64,000 bases of DNA from Deferribacter desulfuricans SSM1 (GCF_000010985.1 NC_013939.1:835501-899500); one strand, 5' to 3'. Positions 26,879 to 35,262 are shown, counted from the first letter of the stretch. Numbers and translations are program-made. The notes: generated by a model not told the origin, from the sequence alone.

Positions 26879-27526
26879 TTATTTTAATCGATACCCCCGA
26901 CCTTTGTGAGTTTCTATTAAATCTTTGCCTAAGATTTCTCTAAGTTTTTTTATGTAGGTTCTGATTGATTCTGTACCGACGGGGTTCTCCTGCCAGACAT
27001 AATTTAGGATGCATTCATTAGATACTACTTTACCTCTATTTTTTGCTAAAACATATAAGAGCTCCCACTCTTTTTTAGTAAGAGGGATAAGCTCATTATT
27101 TATGAAAAGCGATTGCTGGGTAATATCGATGACAATCTCATCTGATATGGAAATTTTGTTTTGATTATCAAAATATCTTTTTGTTACAGCGTTTATTCTA
27201 AGTAATAGTTCTTTTGGTTCAAAAGGTTTGGTAATATAATCATCAGCTCCTAACAAAAAACAGGTTTCTTTATCAGACAAGTCAAATTTTGCAGTAATGA
27301 TTATAACAGGTGTATTTTTTAGTTTTTTAATTTTTTTTAAAAGATCTTCACCTTTGTTAAATTTTAACATCAAATCAAGAAGTATAATATCATACTCATT
27401 TGATAACAGCTTGTATTCGTATTCTCTATCGTCAATTATCCAGTCCACATCATTTTTTTCTGATTCTAAGAATTCCTTTAAACTTTCTCCAAGTAATAAA
27501 TCATCTTCAATCAACAATATTTTCAT
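26879..27526 (-). CDS. OmpR-family response regulator
   Basis: 215 residues. The receiver domain has acidic residues EDD near 7-9, the phospho-acceptor Asp in IILLDLML near 52, and Lys in YITKPFEPKELL. The winged-helix DNA-binding domain ends with SIRTYIKKLREILGKDLIETHKGRGYRLK-type recognition sequence. It directly precedes the histidine kinase on the same strand. The target genes are unknown; the pilin operon next door is a candidate. Confidence 0.92.
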   Translation of the reverse strand: MKILLIEDDLLLGESLKEFLESEKNDVDWIIDDREYEYKLLSNEYDIILLDLMLKFNKGEDLLKKIKKLKNTPVIIITAKFDLSDKETCFLLGADDYITKPFEPKELLLRINAVTKRYFDNQNKISISDEIVIDITQQSLFINNELIPLTKKEWELLYVLAKNRGKVVSNECILNYVWQENPVGTESIRTYIKKLREILGKDLIETHKGRGYRLK

Positions 27527-27576
27527 AATATCATTTTAGCAAATCTTTACATCATAATCAAACAACAAATTGTTGA

Positions 27577-29193
27577 TTAAAAAATTACTCTGTTTTTACC
27601 TTCCTTTTTTGCTTTATATAGATTGTCGTCTGCTTGTTTGAGCATTTCATCGATTGTTAAGCCTTTTTTGAACTCTGCTATACCTCCGCTAATTGTTATT
27701 CTTTTATCTATTGAAAAATCATGTGATTCAATTTTTTTTCTGAGTCTTTCTGCAAGATTAAAAGCAGAATTTATATTTGTTTTTGGACATAATATTAAAA
27801 ATTCTTCTCCGCCCCATCTTGCTGCGATATCAGTATTTCTTATTGTTTCTTTTGTTAAGTTAGCAATTTCTATTAATATCTTATCACCCATTTGGTGTCC
27901 ATAAGTATCATTAATAATTTTGAAGTTATCGATATCAAATAGGATAATTGAAAAAGTGTCATTATATCTAATAGCTTTATTGTATTCATTAGTTAGATCT
28001 TTTTCTATTTTTCCTCTATTATAAAGTTTTGTTAAACAATCTGTTATTGATAATTTTTGGAGTTTTTGGTTTATTTTTTCTAACTCTTTATTTTTTTTAT
28101 ACAATTCAGTAGTGGTCAATTTTTCAAGTTCTTTAGCAATTATACCTATTTCATTGTTAGGGTATTCAAAAGTGTTTAATTTTATATCAATTTTCTTATT
28201 TTGTGTTATCTGAAGTAACTTATCATTTAATATTATTAATGGATTTATTATTTTTTTCATAAATGACTTACTTAAAAACCAACCAAATAAAATAATCATT
28301 ATTAAAAATGTAATATTTAAAATAATTAATCTATTGTAAATCGGGGTTATAACTTCCTTTTTACTTACAGATGTAACAATAATCCATCCTAAAATAGGGA
28401 TTTTGGAGTAGTATCCTAATTTAGGATCTCCATTGAGAGTAAAAGATATTTTTTTGTGATCATAAACAAAATTTATGTTATTTATGTAGTTGTAATATTT
28501 TTTTCTCAAAAAATGATTGTTTGGTGTTATTATTATTTCGCCAGTATCTTCTTTTATTATAAAAGAATTTGTTGATTTATAATTTTTTATATATTTATTA
28601 ATCTTGCTTGTAATTTTTGAAAAATCAGAATCAATTGCTATTACACCAACAATTTTACCATTATTATCTACAAGAGTCTTGCTGATAGAAATTAACCATT
28701 CTTTAGTTTTTATTTCCTGATAAGGAATACCATTTGATACATTTGGAAATGATTTTATAGCTGCGATATACCATGGTCTTATCATAGGGTTGTATCCTTT
28801 TGGAGGTGTGTAGTTATTAATCAAAAGACTACCATCGATATAACCTGCATATACGTAATTTATGTCTGGGTCAGAATCTTCTGTGTACTTAAATAGTTTT
28901 AGAGCAAATTGTTTTTGATTATCTGATAGATATATTGCATTTTTAATAACATCAATTTTGCTAAGTATTTTTACTGCATTGTGTATTTTTGTAAAGTAGG
29001 ACTCAATATAATATTTATCTGCCTTATTTCTTTCTTCAAGTGTAGTGTATATGCTTTCAATACCATTATCATACAAAGTTTTGCTTATGTAAATACTTAG
29101 AAGCAGAAATAATGAGATAAAAATTAAAGTTATGTTTTTAAAAAGTATTACTCTAAGCGATTTAAATTTTTTTGGTTTATTTAAAACTCTCAT
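27577..29193 (-). CDS. Diguanylate cyclase with extracytoplasmic dCACHE sensor
   Basis: 538 residues. An N-terminal membrane helix (about 18-40) is followed by a large periplasmic dCACHE-type sensor (YVYAGYIDGSLL, RPWYIAAIKS, VGVIAIDSDFSKI), a second helix (about 288-308), a HAMP-like linker and a GGDEF domain. The active site reads GGEEF, and RNTD five residues before it is an intact inhibitory I-site. The enzyme should make cyclic di-GMP in response to a small ligand and limit itself by product binding. Next to pilin genes, a motility or attachment role is likely. Confidence 0.93.
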   Translation of the reverse strand: MRVLNKPKKFKSLRVILFKNITLIFISLFLLLSIYISKTLYDNGIESIYTTLEERNKADKYYIESYFTKIHNAVKILSKIDVIKNAIYLSDNQKQFALKLFKYTEDSDPDINYVYAGYIDGSLLINNYTPPKGYNPMIRPWYIAAIKSFPNVSNGIPYQEIKTKEWLISISKTLVDNNGKIVGVIAIDSDFSKITSKINKYIKNYKSTNSFIIKEDTGEIIITPNNHFLRKKYYNYINNINFVYDHKKISFTLNGDPKLGYYSKIPILGWIIVTSVSKKEVITPIYNRLIILNITFLIMIILFGWFLSKSFMKKIINPLIILNDKLLQITQNKKIDIKLNTFEYPNNEIGIIAKELEKLTTTELYKKNKELEKINQKLQKLSITDCLTKLYNRGKIEKDLTNEYNKAIRYNDTFSIILFDIDNFKIINDTYGHQMGDKILIEIANLTKETIRNTDIAARWGGEEFLILCPKTNINSAFNLAERLRKKIESHDFSIDKRITISGGIAEFKKGLTIDEMLKQADDNLYKAKKEGKNRVIF

Positions 29194-29293
29194 ATATGAA
29201 AACCTAACTTATTATTTTAATTATATCAAAAACAATTTGATATTTCAATTTTATGATTTGATCAAACTGAAAGGTTATTAAGTTCCAAATTAC

Positions 29294-29322
29294 TTGACAA
29301 ATTTCATAAAAACATCTAAAGA
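29294..29322 (+). promoter_or_regulatory. Predicted promoter of tRNA-Arg
   Basis: TTGACA (29294-29299), 17-base spacer, TAAAGA (29317-29322), a few bases before the mature tRNA start. Confidence 0.55.
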
Positions 29323-29334
29323 ATCAAACACATT

Positions 29335-29408
29335 GCCCCCGTAGCTCAGGAGGATAGAGCACAGGATTCCTAATCCTGGTGTCAGAGGTTCGAGTCCTCT
29401 CGGGGGCG
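29335..29408 (+). tRNA. tRNA-Arg (anticodon CCT)
   Basis: Full cloverleaf: acceptor GCCCCCG/CGGGGGC, D-arm GCTC...GAGC, anticodon stem CAGGA/TCCTG with loop TTCCTAA (anticodon CCT), and T-arm GAGG-TTCGAGT-CCTC. The 74 bases end with discriminator G and no encoded CCA. tRNA 3' ends are common integration targets, and accessory DNA begins directly after it. Confidence 0.97.
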
Positions 29409-29447
29409 TTTTTATTATCAATAAGTTATAAGACACCCAATTTTCTG

Positions 29448-29471
29448 GTGATACTCTTAGTGATACTCTTA
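29448..29471. repeat. Tandem 12-mer beside the tRNA
   Basis: GTGATACTCTTA occurs twice in direct tandem 40 bases after the tRNA. It may be recombinase-binding arm sites or an insertion scar; no other copy was seen in the window. The remaining bases up to 29639 are AT-rich with no coding frame that I can support. Confidence 0.4.
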
Positions 29472-29639
29472 ATTTTTTAAAATACTTTTTAGTAGAAATT
29501 ATGATCGATATTGTTCTTAATATACAAATATGAGTTTACCAAAAGATTTTATACACAATTCTTAATCAGATGTTAAAACCGCCACGTTGATTAAATAGAA
29601 TAATTTATCTTTATAAGATATGTGAAATTATTATTATTT

Positions 29640-30212
29640 TTATACCGCTACTGACTCCATGTTTTCCATTACGTTATCTATAAATTCGGTTGCAAAAGAA
29701 GCATCAACACCATATTCATTTTTTACATGGATACATTTATTTAATTTTTGAACATCATTTTCGGTAAAAAAACGAACATCAGCAATTTTGTAAAAATGAA
29801 TAGCAAACATTCTTACATACATGTATAATGTAGATTCTTTGATATCTAATTCGTACAATACAATATCAGGATGGTATAACTTTTCTAAATAAAGTATAAG
29901 CTCATCTTTAGATTGTATTTCATATAACTCATTGTCAATAGCCCCATGCCTGCTTTTAATTAGAAAGTTAATCAACGATTTATAATAAATTACTCTGTTT
30001 CTTCTATTTCCTAAAACACTTGTTTTTAAAAGGCCTTTATTTATATATTGATATATTGTAGATTTTTTTAAGTTTTTCTTACTAAGTTTAGAAAACAAAT
30101 GACATACTTCATCGATCTTAAAACAATTATTGCGAATACTTATTATTTCTTCAAAAGAAAAATTATCAAATTTAATATTGTCGTCCACTAAACTAATTAA
30201 ATTTTTAACCAT
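29640..30212 (-). CDS. HTH domain protein of the integrative element
   Basis: 190 residues. Residues 30-90 (CFKIDEVCHLFSKLSKKN, LKKSTIYQYINKGLLKTSV, RRNRVIYYKSLINFLIK) look like a MerR/excisionase-type helix-turn-helix with a wing. The rest is of unknown function. The ATG has a very strong Shine-Dalgarno (AAAAGGAGGGG) that is the 3' arm of an 11-bp hairpin in the mRNA. Placed between the tRNA and a tyrosine recombinase, it could be an excisionase or element regulator. Confidence 0.6.
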   Translation of the reverse strand: MVKNLISLVDDNIKFDNFSFEEIISIRNNCFKIDEVCHLFSKLSKKNLKKSTIYQYINKGLLKTSVLGNRRNRVIYYKSLINFLIKSRHGAIDNELYEIQSKDELILYLEKLYHPDIVLYELDIKESTLYMYVRMFAIHFYKIADVRFFTENDVQKLNKCIHVKNEYGVDASFATEFIDNVMENMESVAV

Positions 30213-30215
30213 TTT

Positions 30216-30254
30216 CCCCTCCTTTTATAGTCTTCAGAAAATGAAAAGGAGGGG
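30216..30254 (-). promoter_or_regulatory. Hairpin that hides the ribosome-binding site
   Basis: On the minus-strand mRNA CCCCTCCTTTT (30254-30244) is fully complementary to AAAAGGAGGGG (30226-30216), which is the Shine-Dalgarno of the HTH gene starting at 30212. The 17-base loop allows a stable hairpin, so translation should need melting or an anti-structure. Confidence 0.6.
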
Positions 30255-30305
30255 AGTCAATGTAATTTTTAGATATTTTCATAAAATTTTTGAAAAAATT
30301 TCATT

Positions 30306-32015
30306 TTAAAATTTAACATGATCATTTATGATCACTTTTTTTAGAGAAGGGAACGTTGTTGCCTTAGTTTGAAATTTGCTGATAAGCTCCATGGTATTCA
30401 TCCCTAATCTTGAAGGTAAAAATATTTCGCTGCCACCGTTGTCATTAAATTTTTGTTGAAGTTCTAATCCAGTGTTCTTATGAAAAGCATTCAATACTTT
30501 TTCACCTGGATCAGAATTTAAAACCTCCCTTTTGAATTGCTTATCAAATTTAATGGCTTCACGATAATTTTCAAAAATACCAAGGATAACATATCCTATT
30601 GGTTTAATGTCTTTATGATATCTGTGTTTTATTATCCAATTTATTTCTTCATTTATCTTTTCTTCTGCCAAGTTATCATTATTGATAGGCAATCCTATTA
30701 ACCCTATTTTTATAAATACCCTACCCGGGAATTGATCCAAAGTAATAAGAAATAGTCCAACGATATATCCATAATGATTTCTGTTTGAAAATAATTCACG
30801 ATTTTGCAATTTTGATAGTTTTATTTTTATTTTCAATTTATTTGAAGGAATTTCTATAGCCTTATTTTTCCCATTATTGATAATGAAAATCTTTGGTTCT
30901 TTGTTGTTATCTCTTATCTTGTACCTTATGTAAGAATTTGATTTACAAGTACAGCCACGCAAATCAGATAGTAGACTGAGTTCATCAAATATTTTTTCAA
31001 AAGGATCTTTTATCTTAATTCCATATGGCAACTTTACTGTTTTTTTTGCATTAGAAAATATTGCTTTATTAACTTTTGTAGGATCATTATAATTGTTCTT
31101 ACTTAAGAATTCCTTGATTTCTTTTATAAATTTCACTGTTATACCAAAATCTTGTAAAAAGAAAGGATTTGAAAATCCAATTTTGTCAGAGAACAATAAT
31201 AATGGCCAGTTTTGAATATTGCGACTTGAATAGGTGGCTTTATTATTGAAAAACTCATAATCTGGAATGAAAAGCCCAGATAAATAATCAAGATTATAAG
31301 AATTCTGAATAAATGTGTCTAATCTATTGGATACGATAAATGGAAATTTAATATTGTTGTGGATGTATTTGTCAAATATTAACAGAGTACTTAACGCCGT
31401 TGCAACTGGATACATTAATGCGATATTTTTTTTAGTTAGTTTGTCCAGTTTATTTTTAATGGCAATTTTATAAACATCCACAGTATCAGCATTATTTTTT
31501 ACTAATCCTATTTTTAAAACACTATCAGATGTTGAATCTTTGATTCGATCTTTTAGAATAAATATTTGATCTTTATCATCAGTTGGACCTATTGTACTTA
31601 ATACTTTATTAATTATAGACATCTTTTCAGTGGAACTGATCAATTTTAAATAATTATCCAATGATATTTTTTTATAGTTAGTACAGAATTCACAAAAATA
31701 CTTATCATCAAATTTACCGTTTTTTAACTCTTCATATAATCTTTTGCTTAACTGGTAACCCAGCATGTAATGATGCCTATATCTGTTTATGCCAAAAAAA
31801 CTTGCTACATAATTTACGGATAATGGTGGCGGAAATTTTACTTTATTTGTTTCAACAAGATACAATGTGGCATAAAGAACTTTATTTGTAATTTGTTCAA
31901 TAGCACTTTCATCTAAGATTTTACTTGTTAACTGATTATTCTTAGCAATATTAATTACTTTACTGTTCTTATAAATGCATTGACAAAACGGAATTGTTTC
32001 TCTTATTATTTTCAT
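30306..32015 (-). CDS. Unknown 569-aa protein of the integrative element
   Basis: I do not recognise this protein with confidence. It is mostly soluble. Visible points: cysteine pairs CQC near residue 12, CEFC near 110 and CTC near 352; a segment near residues 415-440 (YGYIVGLFLIT, RVFIKIGLIG) followed by YVILGIFENYREAIKFDKQF near 488, which has the spacing of a T5orf172/GIY-YIG-like nuclease but without clear catalytic residues. It lies between the HTH gene and a 102-aa gene on the same strand. Confidence 0.5.
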   Translation of the reverse strand: MKIIRETIPFCQCIYKNSKVINIAKNNQLTSKILDESAIEQITNKVLYATLYLVETNKVKFPPPLSVNYVASFFGINRYRHHYMLGYQLSKRLYEELKNGKFDDKYFCEFCTNYKKISLDNYLKLISSTEKMSIINKVLSTIGPTDDKDQIFILKDRIKDSTSDSVLKIGLVKNNADTVDVYKIAIKNKLDKLTKKNIALMYPVATALSTLLIFDKYIHNNIKFPFIVSNRLDTFIQNSYNLDYLSGLFIPDYEFFNNKATYSSRNIQNWPLLLFSDKIGFSNPFFLQDFGITVKFIKEIKEFLSKNNYNDPTKVNKAIFSNAKKTVKLPYGIKIKDPFEKIFDELSLLSDLRGCTCKSNSYIRYKIRDNNKEPKIFIINNGKNKAIEIPSNKLKIKIKLSKLQNRELFSNRNHYGYIVGLFLITLDQFPGRVFIKIGLIGLPINNDNLAEEKINEEINWIIKHRYHKDIKPIGYVILGIFENYREAIKFDKQFKREVLNSDPGEKVLNAFHKNTGLELQQKFNDNGGSEIFLPSRLGMNTMELISKFQTKATTFPSLKKVIINDHVKF

Positions 32016-32058
32016 GTCTAAACTCCTTTCTTTCTTTATAAAAATTTGGGGTTTGGTG

Positions 32059-32085
32059 GGCTATGCAGGTGCCATCTGCATAGCC
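32059..32085 (-). other. Intercistronic hairpin
   Basis: GGCTATGCAG (32059-32068) pairs with CTGCATAGCC (32076-32085), 10 bp with a 7-base loop, between the 102-aa gene and the 569-aa gene. There is no adjacent T-run on the minus strand, so it looks like an mRNA processing or stability structure rather than a terminator. Confidence 0.5.
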
Positions 32086-32093
32086 TTCCCACT

Positions 32094-32402
32094 TTAAAAC
32101 TCTACTTCTACCGAACCCAATCCAGCTAAGTGATACAAAAGAAATGTCCCCAATTCTTTTTTACCTTCATCGAACGCTTGCAGAATTAGATTTACCATAT
32201 CTTCTATTTGAAACGGTACTGTGATATAATTAACATTCAACTCATCATCACTTAAGTAGATAAAAAATTTGTTATCATCTGTCCTGTTCACATGAAGATA
32301 TCCATCCTTTGCTTTCTCAAAAATTAACTTCTCTGGTGTCACATATTGCGCTTGCTCAATTGAATAAGATTTTACCTCAATTTGTTCTGCATCTTTTCTC
32401 AT
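32094..32402 (-). CDS. Hypothetical 102-aa protein
   Basis: Small acidic soluble protein (VKSYSIEQAQYVTPEKLIF, HVNRTDDNKFFIYLSDDEL), not recognised. The ATG at 32402 has GGAGG five bases upstream; a GTG two codons earlier overlaps that site. It is divergent from a putative HTH gene at 32605, so the 200-base gap between them probably holds both promoters. Confidence 0.6.
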   Translation of the reverse strand: MRKDAEQIEVKSYSIEQAQYVTPEKLIFEKAKDGYLHVNRTDDNKFFIYLSDDELNVNYITVPFQIEDMVNLILQAFDEGKKELGTFLLYHLAGLGSVEVEF

Positions 32403-32604
32403 GTTCACCTCCTAATTCTCTTAGTACCCGGCATCCCGGGACTCTATGATATAATGCTGCCGCGCAATGAACCTTTTGTCAAGTAAATTTTTTAAACTTT
32501 TTAAAAAAGTAATATGTGAAGATAGCATGAATTAAAAAGCTTGACTTTCCGCATCAATCATTATTACTCTTGTAAAGATATTCTAACCAGTGAGGATTAT
32601 GTTT

Positions 32605-32946
32605 ATGCCTGCTAAAAGAGATGACAGATTTGATGATATAATGAAGTTAAAAAAATCTAAAATTACAATTGTATTAAAAGAAGAGTATATCAGAGAAATA
32701 CGAAATAAGGTTTCTCGATATAGACTTCAAAAACTGTTTAGTAAAGACTTTGCTGCGAGGGTAGCAAGGGGTGAAGAGTTTAATATTACCATGAAAATTT
32801 TCTACAGATTGTGTAAATTGATGGGATGGAAATTTCCGGATTATTTCAAAGTTATTATCGAAGAACCAGATGACATCACAAATAAGCACAAAAAAGGCTC
32901 TGTAACTTCTGATATTGAAAATAATAGTAATACAACAGCCGATTAA
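32605..32946 (+). CDS. Putative HTH regulator (Cro/CI-like)
   Basis: About 113 residues from the ATG at 32605 (earlier GTG 32590 and ATG 32599 are possible; GAGG lies at 32592-32595). The segment RLQKLFSKDFAARVARGEEFNITMKIFYRLCKLMGW has the layout of an XRE-type helix-turn-helix with RVARGE in the turn-recognition region. The basic N-terminus and a polar tail follow. A divergent regulator next to the element genes is typical for phage-like control; this is inference. Its stop overlaps the stop of the convergent gene by four bases. Confidence 0.55.
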   Translation: MPAKRDDRFDDIMKLKKSKITIVLKEEYIREIRNKVSRYRLQKLFSKDFAARVARGEEFNITMKIFYRLCKLMGWKFPDYFKVIIEEPDDITNKHKKGSVTSDIENNSNTTAD

Positions 32947-33365
32947 TTAATTTTTTCAGGGGGCGGTACTTTGCCGTACAGATTTCTCCATTGCTTTATA
33001 TTTTCATATTCCTCTGCACTAACTTTGATATGTTTGAAACCTTCCAATGTTGCTAAAAAAGCAGAAACATCATATTGCTTCAAATTCTTTTTATGTTTTC
33101 GATTAAAAACACTGATAAATTTATTAACCGCATAAAGACAGTCTTTTGCATAGCTTTTGCTCATTTCACCTTTCCTTACATGTGATTGTATAAAATTGTA
33201 AAAGCCATTAAGGAAATCCTGGTTTAGATGATCAAGATACTTAAGAGTAGTCCTTTCTTCAAGAAAAGGAAAAAAATAATTTTTAAGTAGGCGATGGTAT
33301 TGTTTTACAGTCGTTCTACTGCCTGTCAAGCGATACCGTCTAACAAATTGATCCCACAATCTCAT
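32943..33365 (-). CDS. Recombinase companion: stand-alone core-binding (SAM-like) domain
   Basis: 140 residues resembling the N-terminal DNA-binding domain of tyrosine recombinases (TGSRTTVKQYHRLLKNYFFPFLEER, SKSYAKDCLYAVNKFISVFNRKHKKN) but with no catalytic domain. The ATG at 33365 comes one base after the recombinase stop, so the two are translated from one mRNA. It may help synapsis or control directionality, or be a reduced recombinase. The product is inferred from sequence pattern only. Confidence 0.6.
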   Translation of the reverse strand: MRLWDQFVRRYRLTGSRTTVKQYHRLLKNYFFPFLEERTTLKYLDHLNQDFLNGFYNFIQSHVRKGEMSKSYAKDCLYAVNKFISVFNRKHKKNLKQYDVSAFLATLEGFKHIKVSAEEYENIKQWRNLYGKVPPPEKIN

Positions 33366-33366
33366 C

Positions 33367-34371
33367 CTACTTCCCCAAATAAAAGCAAGTGACATCAATC
33401 CTGTGATGTCCAAGCTCTTCGCTAATAATTTTTCTTGCTTCTTTGTCTAATTCTTTTGCTTCTTCCAAGGTTATTCCATAATATTCAGACATAACCTGTA
33501 AATATGAGCCATTAATAAATCCGCTTCTCACTGGTGCATCAAAGCCGGTCAATTCTAAATACCTCTCTTGAGCATAAGTATGCCTTTCTCCATGAAAGTG
33601 ATAATCACAATCAAACCTTTCATTGAAATCTCTTATTACACCGTACGCAAAATTTTGCCATTGAGAAAATTTCATATCGTCAGGTATCAGCGAACGGTTG
33701 AAACCATACTCATTCTTAAAATCCTTAGCATAATTTAATAATTCATAACCTTTATCTGAAAGAATGGGTACTTCTCTTGGCTGAGAACCTTTTGTGCCTT
33801 TTACAACATCAAGCATATCATCTTTTCTGTGAATGCCTTTCAAATCATGAAGTGCAGATTCTTTAAATCGCAAACCAAACATCCTCTCCATTTCAACCTG
33901 AATTCTAAGAGCTTCATATCTTGTATCACCTGTTTGAATAAACTTTTGTGAAAGATAATCGGTGAATTGTTCATGAAGTTGATTACTTACGCTTCTATCG
34001 ATGTTGTAGTACCTTTTACCACGATTTAGCCCCTCTTCTTTCGCTGAAAGTTTTAAATCATCTCTGCCGTAATGATCAAAAACACGATTAATACAGGAAA
34101 TTATATTTGCAGCATGAGCTTTTGAAATGTCGGCATCTCCGACCTCATTTCTTAGATGTTCTGCAAAAGCCTTCATATGTTCAGACTGAAGTTTCGAGAG
34201 GTTTTTCATCTCCAATTCTTCCTTTGCAAACTTTGCTAATTTTCTGATCGCTGTTACAGTTTTTTTAATAGAACCTTCATTGCCGCTTCTAACCACTTCC
34301 ATTGCTAAACGGTAAGCAGCAACTTTCCTAGTCAAATTCTTTTCGCCGATAAAATTCCTTTTAACCTTCAT
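33367..34371 (-). CDS. Tyrosine recombinase/integrase
   Basis: 334 residues. The N-terminal core-binding part (about 1-130) is followed by a catalytic part with Arg in GLRFKESALHDL (near 169), HGERHTYAQERY (near 259) and LGHHRIDVTCFYLGK with the nucleophilic Tyr near 331. It matches the Integrase_1/phage_int_SAM_2 group rather than integron IntI; the HTLRHSFATHLL block of IntI is absent. It likely moves the element next to tRNA-Arg. The catalytic set appears complete. Confidence 0.88.
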   Translation of the reverse strand: MKVKRNFIGEKNLTRKVAAYRLAMEVVRSGNEGSIKKTVTAIRKLAKFAKEELEMKNLSKLQSEHMKAFAEHLRNEVGDADISKAHAANIISCINRVFDHYGRDDLKLSAKEEGLNRGKRYYNIDRSVSNQLHEQFTDYLSQKFIQTGDTRYEALRIQVEMERMFGLRFKESALHDLKGIHRKDDMLDVVKGTKGSQPREVPILSDKGYELLNYAKDFKNEYGFNRSLIPDDMKFSQWQNFAYGVIRDFNERFDCDYHFHGERHTYAQERYLELTGFDAPVRSGFINGSYLQVMSEYYGITLEEAKELDKEARKIISEELGHHRIDVTCFYLGK

Positions 34372-34513
34372 TTTTCACCTCCCCTAAAGTAAACCAAACA
34401 ACAGTACATCTGCGTTCATAATATATAAGAACACAGGTCAATAAAATTTTATCAAAAACGCAGGGTCATCACCCTGACTAATTTAATTCAATTTTTTTTA
34501 ATTCTTCTCTTCA

Positions 34514-34618
34514 AGGCGATTGCCTGAGCCGATGTGATAAACCTTTTTAGCGAAATCCTCCAGGATTTGAGGCTCCCGGAAAGCCCACGGGCAATCTATA
34601 TTGAACCGGCTAAGCCGG
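34514..34618. other. Serial short hairpins upstream of the recombinase gene
   Basis: Within about 100 bases: AGGC-GATT-GCCT (34514-34525), AAATCC-TCCA-GGATTT (34553-34568), CCCG...CGGG (34575-34591) and CCGGC-TAA-GCCGG (34606-34618). GC content is higher than the surroundings. No reading frame is convincing. It could be a structured RNA or a recombination/attachment region. Confidence 0.45.
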
Positions 34619-34639
34619 ATTGTAAGGGGGTAATTTCCA

Positions 34640-34729
34640 GTGGCAGATAAGCGTGAATATCGGCACTTTCACGGTTACAGACAACATGACCGTTGTAAAA
34701 AAACAGCATGTTATCTGTTTATCTGCCAC
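34640..34729. other. Three-way-junction-like inverted repeat
   Basis: Outer stem GTGGCAGATAA (34640-34650) with TTATCTGCCAC (34719-34729). Inside are one hairpin CGTGAA/TTCACG (34652-34673) and a second with ACAGA-C-AACATG (34677-34688) against CATGTT-A-TCTGT (34707-34718). All three helices nest without conflict. It may act as single-stranded DNA or RNA. Confidence 0.6.
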
Positions 34730-34809
34730 CTAAACTTTTGTTTTCTGTTTTTTCTGTGTAATCAAAGAATTTATTATAGAAGTATTTACAATAAGTTGCA
34801 CGTTTGTCC

Positions 34810-34848
34810 GTCAATCGTTCACCTTGGCAAGCAAGGTGAACGATTGAC
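34810..34848. repeat. Perfect 17-bp inverted repeat
   Basis: GTCAATCGTTCACCTTG (34810-34826), five-base loop, and its exact complement (34832-34848). No T-run follows, so it is not a typical terminator. It could be a replication, transfer or binding site of the plasmid-like segment. Confidence 0.7.
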
Positions 34849-34987
34849 TAATCCTCCAAGTTTATAAAAATATTCTCCTAAAATTTCCTAAAATGAATCG
34901 AATAAATGTCAGAATACATCTACCTATGTAATCAAAAGTTTTATCCGCACTGCGGAATGAATATACATTGTACAGTATGCCTGAGGT

Positions 34988-35009
34988 AAAAAAGCGCAAG
35001 CGCTTTTTT
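34988..35009. terminator. Bidirectional terminator-like hairpin
   Basis: AAAAAAGCGC and GCGCTTTTTT with a minimal loop; A-run on one side and T-run on the other. It ends whatever enters from the left before the ParR-like fragment. Confidence 0.6.
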
Positions 35010-35049
35010 ATCTATTTTTTATGTATCTGTATTCATTGAAAATAGAATA

Positions 35050-35082
35050 GAATTATGACTTAACTAAGTTAAGTCATAATTC
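35050..35082. repeat. Perfect 33-bp palindrome
   Basis: GAATTATGACTTAAC, TAA, GTTAAGTCATAATTC. It lies about 85 bases before a ParR-like gene start, where an operator or partition centromere would be expected. Confidence 0.65.
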
Positions 35083-35100
35083 AGTATTAGTGCCATATTA

Positions 35101-35117
35101 GTCAAATTTTATTTGAC
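35101..35117. repeat. 17-bp palindrome near the parR-like start
   Basis: GTCAAAT, TTT, ATTTGAC. Together with the 33-bp palindrome it forms the region directly upstream of the ParR-like fragment, a possible operator. Confidence 0.5.
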
Positions 35118-35166
35118 CGTATCTCTTAATATTTGTGAGCGGGAAGAAATATAGGAGGTGATGATA

Positions 35167-35262
35167 ATGGTGGAAAAACAGTATAGTTTTAAAGCAAAAA
35201 AAGATGATGATGAAATCTTAATGGAAGTTTTAGAAAGTATACCTCAAAATATACGCGGGTAG
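35167..35262 (+). pseudogene. ParR-like partition protein, N-terminal fragment
   Basis: 31 residues beginning MVEKQYSFKAKKDDDEILME and ending at a TAG made partly by the IS left end. The KQYSFKAKKDDDEILMEVLESIP pattern is like the ribbon-helix-helix N-terminus of ParR/StbB-type plasmid partition proteins. The Shine-Dalgarno GGAGG is eight bases from the ATG. The rest was lost when the IS256-family element arrived. Confidence 0.6.

Noticed and set aside
33367-34371. Tyrosine recombinase as the integron integrase of the cassette cluster
   Set aside because: It lacks IntI-specific sequence, is 3 kb away beyond an IS element and belongs to the Integrase_1-type group.
34640-34867. 75-aa plus-strand frame
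   Set aside because: It begins inside the three-stem inverted repeat and runs through the 17-bp palindrome; structure explains the sequence better.
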